A stretch of 64,000 nucleotides of DNA, taken from assembly GCF_036090055.1 (NCBI RefSeq), contig NZ_CP107970.1, positions 560,501 through 624,500 of the forward strand, in the 5' to 3' direction. How positions within the stretch are numbered: the first letter of the stretch is position 1; every line of letters begins with the position of its first letter. The notes beneath the pieces are model-generated. The model was not told the origin of the DNA. It saw only the letters and a list, made by a program, of their open reading frames with translations, and did not search any database. The stretch comes from Nocardioides sp. NBC_00368 (GTDB lineage Bacteria > Actinomycetota > Actinomycetes > Propionibacteriales > Nocardioidaceae). This document shows positions 1 through 8,754 of this stretch, one piece after another. The translations under genes were made by a program, and so were the position numbers.

Positions 1-132
1 AGGTCGGCGAGATCACGATGCTCCCGATGACCTCGTCCGACAGGGGATGGCGTGCCTCGCCGTCGCGTGTCATCCGCAGTGACGCGAACAGCCCCGCCCA
101 GCGTCAGAACCCAAGGCTAGAAGACAACGAAC
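1..132 (-). pseudogene. Truncated remnant of an unknown gene, copy 1
   Basis: On the minus strand positions 94 to 2 read GLFASLRMTRDGEARH then PLSDEVIGSIVIS and run off the left edge. The same C-terminal stretch (PLSDEVIENIVMS) is found in the decayed gene at 10856-11160. The upstream marker CTAGAAGACAACGAAC at 117-132 recurs at 11171-11186. Relative to that copy about 118 bases are missing between the two conserved blocks, so the 5' part of this copy is deleted. I do not recognise the family. Homology of the two copies is seen directly; the loss of function is inferred. Confidence 0.55.
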
Positions 133-260
133 TTGTGGCCCCGTCTCCGCGCGTTGCCGACAGAGCCTCAACGAAGGGCCGGTTCCGAAGAACCTGCCGG
201 TGCGGGAGGTCGTCCAGTGAGATGGCCGAGGGCGGGAGCGAGGTGCTTGAGGCGTCCACG

Positions 261-464
261 TCAGGAGCGCAGCGGCTCCTGCTCCTCCTCGAGCCCGAGT
301 CCGATCTTGCGTAACTCGGACGAGGCCCTTGCTGTCACGCGCGTGAGTGCTTCCAGGATCTCGGCGTATTCCTCGGTCCCGGCACGGTCGATCGCCAGCC
401 AGATCTCGGCCTCCAGCTTGGAGACCCGGACGTTGGAGTCGCGCAGGTTCGGGTCGATACTCAT
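261..464 (-). CDS. Small hypothetical protein (67 aa)
   Basis: The reading frame begins MSIDPNLRDSNVRVSKLEAE and ends EEEQEPLRS. The ATG at 464 is preceded by a strong AGGGGGAAG ribosome binding site about 7 bases upstream, so it is preferred to an in-frame GTG at 518 that overlaps the stop of the preceding helicase gene. It is predicted to be mostly helical and charged, with no recognised domain. It lies directly downstream of the DnaB-C-like gene on the same strand and is probably co-transcribed with it. Function unknown. Confidence 0.6.
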   Translation of the reverse strand: MSIDPNLRDSNVRVSKLEAEIWLAIDRAGTEEYAEILEALTRVTARASSELRKIGLGLEEEQEPLRS

Positions 465-514
465 GGGTCGATCTTCCCCCTTTCGTGGTGTGGCCGTGAG
501 TGAGTGAGCGCGGT

Positions 515-1399
515 TCACTTCGACATGTCGACGAAGCGGCAGTAGTGTCCTTGGAACGCGACGACGAGTTGCCGCTCGGCGCCGTGACGGTGCTTCGCCA
601 CGATGAGGTCGGCTTCGCCCGGGCGTATCGACTCGGGCTCGTACTGGTCTTCGCGGTGGATGAGGATGACCTCGTCGGCGACGTCTTCGATGCCGCCGGC
701 ATCGCGAAGGTCGTGCAGCATGGGCCGGGCGAGGATCGGGCCCTGTCTGGTCATCGGGGTGCGGTTCAGCTTGCTGACGACGACGAGCGCGACGTTGTGC
801 TGGCGGGCGAGGCGCTTGAGCGCGTGGACGTCCTCGCGGACCTCCTGGTAGCGGTTCTCGCGGGTTCGGGTCTGTACAAGCGTTTGGAGTTCGTCGACGA
901 CGACGAGCTTGAGGTCGTGCTCCGAGGCATTCTCGATCGCGGTGCCGATCTTCTCGACGTTGAGATAGGGGTCGTCGGCGATGAGGATCGGGCTGTTCGA
1001 GATACTGCCCATCGTCTCCGCGAGGCTGTTCCAGCTCGAGTCGGACATGAGGCCGTTGCGGATGTGGTTGTGCGGGACTTTCGACTCGGCGGAGAGCAGA
1101 CGGAGGCTGACCTCCTCGGCGGTGGTGTCGGGCCGGAAGTAGAGGGTCGCGAGGTTGTTGTGGACGGCCGCGCTGCGCACGAAGTCGAGGGCGAGTGTGG
1201 ATGCGCCCGCGCCTGGCCGTCCACCGATCACGGTGAGGTGCCCGGGCCAGAGTCCGTTGAGCAGCTCGTCGAGGTCGGCGAAACCAGTGGGGACACCGTA
1301 GAGGCCGGCCTCACGGTTGGAGATCACCTCAACCATGTCGAGGGACTTGTCCAAGACGTCGGCGAGCGGGCGCGCGAGCGGGGACGGGTTGCCGGGCAT
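515..1399 (-). CDS. DnaB-C-like RecA-fold helicase domain protein with altered Walker A
   Basis: About 294 aa that match only the C-terminal RecA-fold of replicative helicase DnaB. Visible are the entry motif YGVPTGFADLDELLNGLWPG, a P-loop region GGRPGAGASTLALDF, a Walker B-like LKLVVVDELQ, and VVVSKLNR where DnaB has QLNR. The N-terminal primase-interaction domain is missing. The P-loop has Ala where DnaB has its catalytic Lys (GRPGxGKT becomes GRPGAGAST), so ATP hydrolysis is doubtful. I chose the ATG at 1399 because AAGGA lies 6 bases upstream; an in-frame ATG at 1447 would add 16 residues. The 67-aa gene follows on the same strand. It is probably an accessory or regulatory DnaB relative rather than the chromosomal replicative helicase. 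Confidence 0.75.
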   Translation of the reverse strand: MPGNPSPLARPLADVLDKSLDMVEVISNREAGLYGVPTGFADLDELLNGLWPGHLTVIGGRPGAGASTLALDFVRSAAVHNNLATLYFRPDTTAEEVSLRLLSAESKVPHNHIRNGLMSDSSWNSLAETMGSISNSPILIADDPYLNVEKIGTAIENASEHDLKLVVVDELQTLVQTRTRENRYQEVREDVHALKRLARQHNVALVVVSKLNRTPMTRQGPILARPMLHDLRDAGGIEDVADEVILIHREDQYEPESIRPGEADLIVAKHRHGAERQLVVAFQGHYCRFVDMSK

Positions 1400-1447
1400 T
1401 CGGGTCCTTCTCGGTGGTTGGGTGTTGTGCTGGGGTTGGTAGACCAT

Positions 1448-1970
1448 CGTGGCCTAGATCGCGGCTCGATGGAGATGCAGTCGCCGCGTCAGGTGGTCGT
1501 GTGGGAGGGGATCGTTGAAACCTCCGTGTAGGAGCCGAGGAAGGCCCTGGCGAACATCACTGACTCGGAGACCACTCACCGGGAGCGTCGATTGTAAAGC
1601 CGCCCATTTGAACGATGCCGGGCGAAATATGGGCTCGCCTCTACGGCGAAGCGGTCCTCATGGTTCATGGGGTGAGGTCGGTTCGTGTTGATCTCGCCCA
1701 ACCGGGGCCATCTCGCCGGGCGCAGCGACTGCTGATCGAAGTCAGGCCAGAGAGCCAGATTGAAGTCTCTGGTCTTGCCGATTCCGGGACGTGATCCGCC
1801 CGTGAATCTGCGCAGATAGATCTTGACGATCAACGGCGACAGCCCCGACGCGGACCACGAGCCGTCCATAGCGCGTGGCCTGACTTACCCCCAAGTCGCA
1901 ATCCGCAAAAACTGTCGGTGCCTCGGACTACCGTGCGGAGCCAGGATTGTATTAGAGAAGGAGGCGAGAC
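1448..1970. other. Gene-poor interval upstream of the Wadjet-like operon
   Basis: No convincing gene is seen in about 520 bases. A 97-codon minus-strand frame at 1576-1869 resembles no family. The right end holds the leader of the operon: an AT-rich GGATTGTATTAGAG stretch around 1943-1956 could contain a -10 element, and GAAGGAGG at 1957-1964 is the ribosome binding site for the TTG start at 1971. Confidence 0.4.
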
Positions 1971-3593
1971 TTGGACGGCGATGGCCTGTTTGCGGCGCCC
2001 GAGCGCACCGACGACACCAGTTCGCGGAATGGCACCCTCCGCGCCGCTACGGGCAGCACGGTGCTCGATCCTACCTTCGCCGGTCGAGTGGCGGTGCTGA
2101 TGCGGTCACGCCCGATTGCTGACGCGTGGGGAGCCTTGGGACATCAGGACATTCCAGACGGCATGTATGACATCGCGACCCTCACCCTCGCCGCGATCGA
2201 CTTGGTGATCTCTCAGCAGGGCTTCGAGGAGGAGGCCACCTACGAGGAGGTCGTCGCATTCCTCACTGGGCTCGCGGCGACGGTGGCCCCAGACCGGCCC
2301 GGCGAGGAACACATCAAGGTGGCCCGGTTTACCGTCAACTACCTCCTGAACCGGCAGGGGAATGGCACCCGGTTCAACTACCTCGTCTCCGACTACACCG
2401 CCGAGGGACACCAGTGGCTCAACGTGGGGTTCTGGCTGCTGAAGGAACACGAGGACCCGCTTCGCGGCGTCGCGGTTCTGACCGCGACCAAGGACGCGAT
2501 CAACGCGTTGGTCGGCGGACTGGAGTTCGACGTCGAGGACGAGCAGATCGCCAACGAAGCGATGCTTGAGAAGCAGCTCGCGCGTGGCGCCTTCGACGCC
2601 GCTGAGAAGTCCGCGCTCAAGCACCAGGGACTCTCAGTGGCTTATGCCGACGAGATCGCGCAGATCCTCAAGGACACCCGCCGGGATTTGCGGGCCGTGA
2701 TGGACGAGTGGGTCGAGGAGATGCCGGCTCGTTTGGAACGGGCCCGCACCCATATCGCCGACCGGCTCGAGAGCGAATCACGGCTCCTGCTGAAGGCCCG
2801 CGAGTCTCTGGAGTCTGACGACCCGAACGTCACCGCTGCCGCCGCCCGCATTGCTGCGCGCCTCGACGAGGGACGCCGCCGGCACGAGTTGCTGCATAAC
2901 CGAGTGATCAACGCTCGCAGTGTCTTCCTCGATGAGCAGGAGCGCCAGTCGTTTCGACCTCCCGCGTCCACCCATCTGGTCGACGTGGCCTCCGAGGTGC
3001 TCAACCCGGTGTTGCAGCTGACACTGGAACCGGCACAGGGCATCACCGCCGCCTGGCTCGTCGCCGTCTCGGGGCCGGTGCCGCCTCGGCTCCCGCGTCT
3101 ATATCGCCTCATCAACGATCTGTGGACCCTGAAGGGGCACGTCGGCGAGGAAGAAGAGATCCCGGGCGCGGAGGAAGTCGGCGAACCCGACGCGCCGCTG
3201 GTTGCGCCGCACATTCGGGAGGCGGTCGTCCGGATCGCACACAGTGTTGGGCTGCCCGCCCGACTGTCGGCGCTGTTGGCTGCCTGCCTCACCGACCAGC
3301 ACCTTGCAGCCGAGGACCGGCACCAGGCGGCGGATCTGATGATGCTCGCCGTGTTGTGGTTCTACTCACCCGAGACTGAGGAGGACGACGAGCCTCGGAT
3401 GAGCGTGGAACTGGCCGCCACGCTGTTCGGGCAGCGCGCGGTCGCCGACACCGATAGCACCCCCGTGCGGCTACCCGGCTGGGCCGGGGACGACCTCGTC
3501 ATCGCGGAGTACGTCGACCAACTCGAATCTGGTGACGACCTGCCAGAACCTGTCATTGACCTTGACAACGAACACGTGCGGAGGACCGCCTGA
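1971..3593 (+). CDS. jetA: Wadjet/Mks-like kleisin subunit (JetA/MksF role)
   Basis: A 540-aa protein, first gene of a four-gene SMC operon. The start is TTG at 1971, supported by GAAGGAGG seven bases upstream and by lack of a better in-frame ATG. The first third and last third look like helical, winged-helix-type regions. The middle (about residues 200-330) is a long Glu/Arg/Ala-rich helical segment suited to bridging SMC heads. The C-terminus is acidic. Position, size and context match JetA/MksF kleisin subunits of Wadjet plasmid-restriction complexes. Its sequence does not match the JetA families I can recall for types I to III, so subtype is left open. Its stop overlaps the next start (TGATG). 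Confidence 0.65.
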   Translation: MDGDGLFAAPERTDDTSSRNGTLRAATGSTVLDPTFAGRVAVLMRSRPIADAWGALGHQDIPDGMYDIATLTLAAIDLVISQQGFEEEATYEEVVAFLTGLAATVAPDRPGEEHIKVARFTVNYLLNRQGNGTRFNYLVSDYTAEGHQWLNVGFWLLKEHEDPLRGVAVLTATKDAINALVGGLEFDVEDEQIANEAMLEKQLARGAFDAAEKSALKHQGLSVAYADEIAQILKDTRRDLRAVMDEWVEEMPARLERARTHIADRLESESRLLLKARESLESDDPNVTAAAARIAARLDEGRRRHELLHNRVINARSVFLDEQERQSFRPPASTHLVDVASEVLNPVLQLTLEPAQGITAAWLVAVSGPVPPRLPRLYRLINDLWTLKGHVGEEEEIPGAEEVGEPDAPLVAPHIREAVVRIAHSVGLPARLSALLAACLTDQHLAAEDRHQAADLMMLAVLWFYSPETEEDDEPRMSVELAATLFGQRAVADTDSTPVRLPGWAGDDLVIAEYVDQLESGDDLPEPVIDLDNEHVRRTA

Positions 3594-4378
3594 TGCTGAC
3601 GGCACAGGACTACACCGACCTGGGGATCCTGCTCTCGTTCGCGCTGCAGCCCACGAAACGGCCCTCGAGCGACGACTACAAGCGCACCCTGGCCCGCTAC
3701 CGCAGCGAGGTTGAGTTCCGAGACGCCATGAATGGAGTCCTCGACGGTCTGAGCGCCAAGGCACTCGCAGACAGCGACTTCGGCCTGTTCCTCGGGGTAG
3801 AACGGGAGTCCCCGTTCGCGTTCCGGATGTCAGACATGCCCAACAGCCAGAAGTCTGAGCAACGGCTGCTGTGGGGTCTGGTCCTTCTCGGCACTGCCGC
3901 CTACGCCTACCCCAGCGTCGCGGATCTGGAAGAGGAGCGGGTTCGGCACGTCAACGAGGCGGACTTCGAGGCGTGGCTGCGATCCCGGTGCGAGCAGATG
4001 CGATCACGTGAAGGGGCCGGCGAGATCGTGCCGGAAGAAGGCATGGCGCAGGCATGGCGGATCTACGCCGACATGCCCACAGTGTTCAAGGCCGACCGAG
4101 GCAGAGTTACCAACCGGCTGTCGCCGAAATCGACCATGTACTGGGTGCACCAAGCCCTGTCGTGGCTCGCCGACCAAGGCATGGCTCGCCCCGACCGGAC
4201 CGCAGGCACCGGCACCTGGGCGCTGACCGAACGGTTTCGAGTCATGGTCACAGAGATGGCTTCTGAACGTGCCTACACCTACCTGCGAGACCTGGATCGC
4301 ACCCCCATATCCCCGCCCACCAGGGAACCACTCGACACCGCCTTCATCGAGGCCACATCTGAGGAGGAGCTCGCATGA
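3593..4378 (+). CDS. jetB: Wadjet/Mks-like KITE subunit (JetB/MksE role)
   Basis: A 261-aa protein starting at an ATG embedded in the TGATG overlap with jetA and ending in an ATGA overlap with jetC, so translation of all three is coupled. It begins MLTAQDYTDLGILLSFALQP and carries a helical, winged-helix-like layout with YWVHQALSWLADQGMARPDR and TGTWALTERFRVMV near the C-terminus. In Wadjet and MksBEF complexes this slot holds the dimeric KITE subunit that binds the kleisin and DNA. The assignment rests on size, order and coupling; I cannot see a diagnostic motif. Confidence 0.65.
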   Translation: MLTAQDYTDLGILLSFALQPTKRPSSDDYKRTLARYRSEVEFRDAMNGVLDGLSAKALADSDFGLFLGVERESPFAFRMSDMPNSQKSEQRLLWGLVLLGTAAYAYPSVADLEEERVRHVNEADFEAWLRSRCEQMRSREGAGEIVPEEGMAQAWRIYADMPTVFKADRGRVTNRLSPKSTMYWVHQALSWLADQGMARPDRTAGTGTWALTERFRVMVTEMASERAYTYLRDLDRTPISPPTREPLDTAFIEATSEEELA

Positions 4379-7300
4379 CCTACCAACTAGCATCGCTGCG
4401 CCTGCGGTCCATCGGTGAGCGCTCCGCTCGCTTCAACGACCTGACTCTCAACACTCTCGGCCCCGACCAGACCCCGCTCGACCATGTGGTGTGGCTGCGA
4501 AACGGCGGCGGCAAGTCCAGTCTGCTGTCCCTGTTTTACGCGCTGTTGCTGCCACGCAAGTACGACTTCATGGGTCGATCGGTGCAGCGCGACCTGACCG
4601 ACTACATCGACGGACCTGACACCGCCCACACCGTCGCCGCCTGGTACCCCGCCGAGGAGCCCTCGACCCTCGACGGTCGCCCCGACCGGGTTCTGATCAC
4701 CGGCGTCGTCTACGAGTGGGAAGACCTCCGTCGCCCGGTCAACGCGGCACGGGACAGCGACCGCCTCGGCAAGACCTACTACGCCTTCTACACCATTCCC
4801 GGCCTGTTCGACCTGGACACGCTCCCGGTCACGGACGAGACCGGGCGACCGGTGCGCCGCAACGACTATGTGCAACACCTGCGCGACCTGACCGCGGCCA
4901 ATCCGAAGGCGGAGCTGATCACCACCCGACTTCAGAACGAGTGGGCTGCCGCGCTGTCGGCACGCGGGCTCGACCCGGCCCTGTTCTTGGCACAAAAGAA
5001 GATGAACCACGTCGAGGGCGGCGTGGAGGACATGTTCCGGTTCACCTCTGCCAAGGAGTTCATCGACTTCCTCCTCGACCTGACCGTCACCAACGACGCG
5101 GTGACCACCATCGCCGACAACATCACCGCTATCAGCGACAAGGTCGCCAAGAAACCGAAAACAGTCACCGAACGAGACTTTCTCGCCGAAACCGCCACTA
5201 CGCTCGACCGCCTCGCGCTTGCACACACCGGCATCCAGTCCGCACAAGCCGCCATAGATGCAGCGTCGCAAGACGCCGTCAACCTGGCTGCGCAGTTCGC
5301 CGCCACCATCGCTGAGGCCGAAGCCCACATCGCAACGGCGAAAGATGTGCGGAGCGTCGTAGAGGATCGCCGTCGAAGCGCCAACACCGACCGTGACCGC
5401 GCCAACGACCTCGCCTACCTATATTCCTACCGTGCCGCTGAGCTGCGGGTCGGCGAGGCCGAAGACGCGCTCGCCGCCGCCAAGACTCGCGCTCAGCGCG
5501 CCCACCATGACGAGAAGGTGTGGGCAGCAGTGGCGCCGCTGGCTGACTACGCCGACACGCGTGCTCGCAGGGATGAGGCCGCTCGTGCCGCCGAGGTCGA
5601 AGAGGCGGAACTCGCGCCGCTGCGTGAGGCCCATGACCGTCGCGCTGCCCAACTCAAGATGCGACTCACCAGCCTCGCTGAATCGGCTCACCAGGAGGCA
5701 CGCGCCGCCGAGGAGGCGGCTGCCGACGCGGAGGCACTCCACCAAGCCCGCAAGGAAGAGGCCGAGCTCTCTGCGGAGGCGGCGAGGAATGCAGCCGCCG
5801 AAGCCGCAAGACTCGACGGGCTCCTCGACGCGCTGGGGGAGGACCTTCGCCACGCTGTAGGAAATGGACTGCTGCCCACGCTGGACACCGACCCGACCGA
5901 GCAGCAGGGCAACCTCGCTGACCAGCGCGCAGACAAACAGGCCCAGCTCGACGCAGTGCAGAAACGCCGAGCTGAGCACCCCCGTACGCAGCGCGACCTG
6001 TCACAGCGAATCACGGACCAGGTTCAGGAGCGCTCTGCGGTGTCACACACCCTGTCCGCCACGCGGGACCAACACCAACGGCTCGCGGACCGCGCCACCG
6101 CCCTAGCCCGCGACCAGCGCGCGCAGGACCTGCTGGAATCCAGCGACGACACCCCGGTGAACCTGTGGGCCGACAGCGACCTCTTGACCCGACGGCTCAC
6201 CGACGAGATCCATGCCGCCGAGGCCGCGATCATTCGTGAACATGTCGCTCGTACCGACCTCGACCGGACGGTCACCGCCGTCGAGCAGACTTCGCTGTTG
6301 CCCTCCACACTGGACGCTGACCGCATCAAGGCGGCCTTGTGGGAGGCTGGCGTCTCCGCCGAGACCGGCTGGGAACACCTGCGCACTCTGGCCTCCAACG
6401 AACGACTCCACGAAGCCTTGACCCATCCGTCCATCGCTCGACTCGGCGCAGGTGTCGTCGTGCCCACCGACCAAGCCCAGGCCGCGACAACCGCGCTGAC
6501 CGTGGCCGGGGAGTCGACCACCTCACTCGTCGGCGTCTACACGACCGCTGACTTCGAGACCGCTCTCACCGACCCGCCCCTCACCACACCGGACCCGGCT
6601 TGGGCGCGGCTGCCGTTGGGTTTGGTCGATCCCTCCGCTGCCGAGGAGACTGCCGCCGCAACCGGTCACCGTGTCCGGGAGCATGATGGCGCGATTGCCC
6701 GCTACACCGAAGCCAGCGGTCGCGACCGTGCTCTGCTGGATCAGATCACGGGGCTCCTGGCCGATTGCCCCGCCGGGCACCTCGACGCACTGGTTGCTCA
6801 GATCGACAGCATGGAAGACGCCCAGGCCACGTTGGCAAACGACATCAGCCGCACACAGGCAGACCTTGACTCCCTCGCCGAGACCATCGTCGCTGACCAA
6901 ACCACCGCCGAGACCCTCTCTGCCGCCATCGCCAAGATCGACCAGGACCTTGCGGCGCTGGAAGAGTTGGCCCGCAAGGTGGCGCACCGCGCCGAGTGGA
7001 AGCGCGATAAGGACGACGCGGACCGTCGCCGACAAGAGTCCGCCGACCTCGCCACCCGCTTCACCAGCGAAGGCGAGGAAGCATTCGCGAAGGCGTACCG
7101 TCTCACCAGCGAGGCCAAGCAGCACGACCAGGCCGCTACCCGGCACCGCAACGCTGAAACCAAGATTCATTACCTCGGGTCTGCGCCCAACGATATTCCC
7201 GTTAGTGAGGCCGACCTCGGCACGCTGGAGCAGATCGTCGCAGATGCCCGTCAGGCGTACGCGCTGCCTGCCTCCCAGTCGGTGTACGCCGAACGAGTTC

Positions 7301-8754
7301 GCGTCCTGTCCGAGGAGCTCGCGAGGCGTGGGCAACAACTCCCGACCGACCCCGCCATTCGTGGCGAGGCGGAGACGCTGCTACTGACGACGCAGGGTCA
7401 GAGCGCAGACAACCGGACAGCCGGGGCCACGGCTGCCGCCGGCGAGCGCAAAGAGGCGGACCAGCAGGTCGGTGAGACCCGGTCGAAGGTCACAGATGCC
7501 AAGAAGGCGTTCGATACAGTCTGCGCGACCCGTGCCGAGATGCCCCGACGACCCTTGCCGGTCGAGCCTGAAGACACAGCGGACGCCGAGACGCTCGCAG
7601 CCGAACAACAGGCCATCACCTCGCGCCTGCGTGAAGACCTCAACAACATCGACGCCGAACTCGCTCGGATCGACGCCCGAGTCACGGAACTGACGCGCGT
7701 TGTGCAGATGTTCGGGCTCCTCGGCGGCGACCTTCCTGAGCACGACGGAACGGTTTCCGCCCCGTTCCCTCCCGACCCCGGTCCCGCCGACACCCGCAAG
7801 AGGGAGGTGATCACCGCGCTCCGCGCGGCCGAGGCCCACCAGCAGAGCCAACGCGAGACGCTCACGGGCGTCCTCAAGGACCTATCCAAGATCGTCGGCA
7901 GGTACCCGACGGTCACCGCCAAGGCCAGGGAGCGGTTGATGTACGACGACAACACGCTGCCCGAACACGCCGCGACCCTCGCCTCTGAGTTCCGGATCCG
8001 CATCGATCAACTCGAGGGCCAGTTGGCCGAGATCGCCGGGGACCAGGCCATCGTGTCCGGACAGCTCGCCACCATCGTCCGTGAACACCTCGACATGATC
8101 CGTCGCGCCGAGCGCCACTCCTTGCTCCCCGAATCCCTGGGCGTCTTGGGCAAGAAGAAGCTCCTCACCATCACCTTCGACAAACCCACCGACACCGACC
8201 TCCACGCCTACGTGAGCCGAGTCGTCGAGAAGCAGATCATTCAAGGGGTCAAACCGGAAGGGATCGACCTGCTCAAGGCAGCCATCCATGAGGCCGTCGG
8301 GCATCGGGGATTCAAGGTCAGGGTCCTCAAACCGGCCGACGACATCGCCACCACCACCGAGGACATCTCGGGGCTTGCGAAGTGGTCGGGCGGCGAAAAG
8401 CTCACGGTCTGTGTCGCCCTCTACTGCACCATCGCGAAGCTCCGTGCGGTGAACACCGGACGGAAGGAGAAGTCCGGCGGCATGCTCGTTCTCGACAATC
8501 CAATCGGTCGCGCCTCCCACGGACCGCTGATTCAATTACAACGGAAGGTCGCGGCCGCCCAAGGAGTCCAGTTGGTGTACGCGACCGGCGTCAAGGACTT
8601 CGACGCGGTCTCGCTCTTCCCGGGCGTGACTCGGCTGGACAACCGCGCAGGTCGCACCAACAGTCGCCGCTATATCATCGAAGCACCCACCGACGGCATC
8701 CATGGCTCGCGAGTAGCGCACCGGGACCGGCTTAGGGGGCGCGACTCCGCGTGA
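4375..8754 (+). CDS. jetC: Wadjet/Mks-like SMC ATPase (JetC/MksB role)
   Basis: A 1459-aa SMC-type ATPase. The N-terminal head has the P-loop WLRNGGGKSSLLSLF (about residues 39-53). Residues about 280-1250 are an Ala/Glu/Arg-rich antiparallel coiled coil with a central less-helical region. The C-terminal head has the ABC signature KWSGGEKLTV (about 1334) and Walker B GGMLVLDNPIG (about 1370). Two departures from canonical SMC heads are visible: Arg-Asn precedes the Gly triplet in the P-loop, and the residue after the Walker B Asp is Asn instead of the catalytic Glu. The expected role is ATP-driven loop extrusion on foreign circular DNA, presenting it to JetD for cleavage. The stop overlaps the GTG start of jetD. 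Confidence 0.85.
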   Translation: MTYQLASLRLRSIGERSARFNDLTLNTLGPDQTPLDHVVWLRNGGGKSSLLSLFYALLLPRKYDFMGRSVQRDLTDYIDGPDTAHTVAAWYPAEEPSTLDGRPDRVLITGVVYEWEDLRRPVNAARDSDRLGKTYYAFYTIPGLFDLDTLPVTDETGRPVRRNDYVQHLRDLTAANPKAELITTRLQNEWAAALSARGLDPALFLAQKKMNHVEGGVEDMFRFTSAKEFIDFLLDLTVTNDAVTTIADNITAISDKVAKKPKTVTERDFLAETATTLDRLALAHTGIQSAQAAIDAASQDAVNLAAQFAATIAEAEAHIATAKDVRSVVEDRRRSANTDRDRANDLAYLYSYRAAELRVGEAEDALAAAKTRAQRAHHDEKVWAAVAPLADYADTRARRDEAARAAEVEEAELAPLREAHDRRAAQLKMRLTSLAESAHQEARAAEEAAADAEALHQARKEEAELSAEAARNAAAEAARLDGLLDALGEDLRHAVGNGLLPTLDTDPTEQQGNLADQRADKQAQLDAVQKRRAEHPRTQRDLSQRITDQVQERSAVSHTLSATRDQHQRLADRATALARDQRAQDLLESSDDTPVNLWADSDLLTRRLTDEIHAAEAAIIREHVARTDLDRTVTAVEQTSLLPSTLDADRIKAALWEAGVSAETGWEHLRTLASNERLHEALTHPSIARLGAGVVVPTDQAQAATTALTVAGESTTSLVGVYTTADFETALTDPPLTTPDPAWARLPLGLVDPSAAEETAAATGHRVREHDGAIARYTEASGRDRALLDQITGLLADCPAGHLDALVAQIDSMEDAQATLANDISRTQADLDSLAETIVADQTTAETLSAAIAKIDQDLAALEELARKVAHRAEWKRDKDDADRRRQESADLATRFTSEGEEAFAKAYRLTSEAKQHDQAATRHRNAETKIHYLGSAPNDIPVSEADLGTLEQIVADARQAYALPASQSVYAERVRVLSEELARRGQQLPTDPAIRGEAETLLLTTQGQSADNRTAGATAAAGERKEADQQVGETRSKVTDAKKAFDTVCATRAEMPRRPLPVEPEDTADAETLAAEQQAITSRLREDLNNIDAELARIDARVTELTRVVQMFGLLGGDLPEHDGTVSAPFPPDPGPADTRKREVITALRAAEAHQQSQRETLTGVLKDLSKIVGRYPTVTAKARERLMYDDNTLPEHAATLASEFRIRIDQLEGQLAEIAGDQAIVSGQLATIVREHLDMIRRAERHSLLPESLGVLGKKKLLTITFDKPTDTDLHAYVSRVVEKQIIQGVKPEGIDLLKAAIHEAVGHRGFKVRVLKPADDIATTTEDISGLAKWSGGEKLTVCVALYCTIAKLRAVNTGRKEKSGGMLVLDNPIGRASHGPLIQLQRKVAAAQGVQLVYATGVKDFDAVSLFPGVTRLDNRAGRTNSRRYIIEAPTDGIHGSRVAHRDRLRGRDSA

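Noticed and set aside
1576..1869. 97-codon minus-strand open frame before the Wadjet-like operon
   Set aside because: No family resemblance, no ribosome binding site, and composition unlike neighbouring genes.
4387..8535. Long antisense open frames over jetC
   Set aside because: They mirror the codon bias of jetC; high-GC genes produce such antisense frames routinely and no motif is present.
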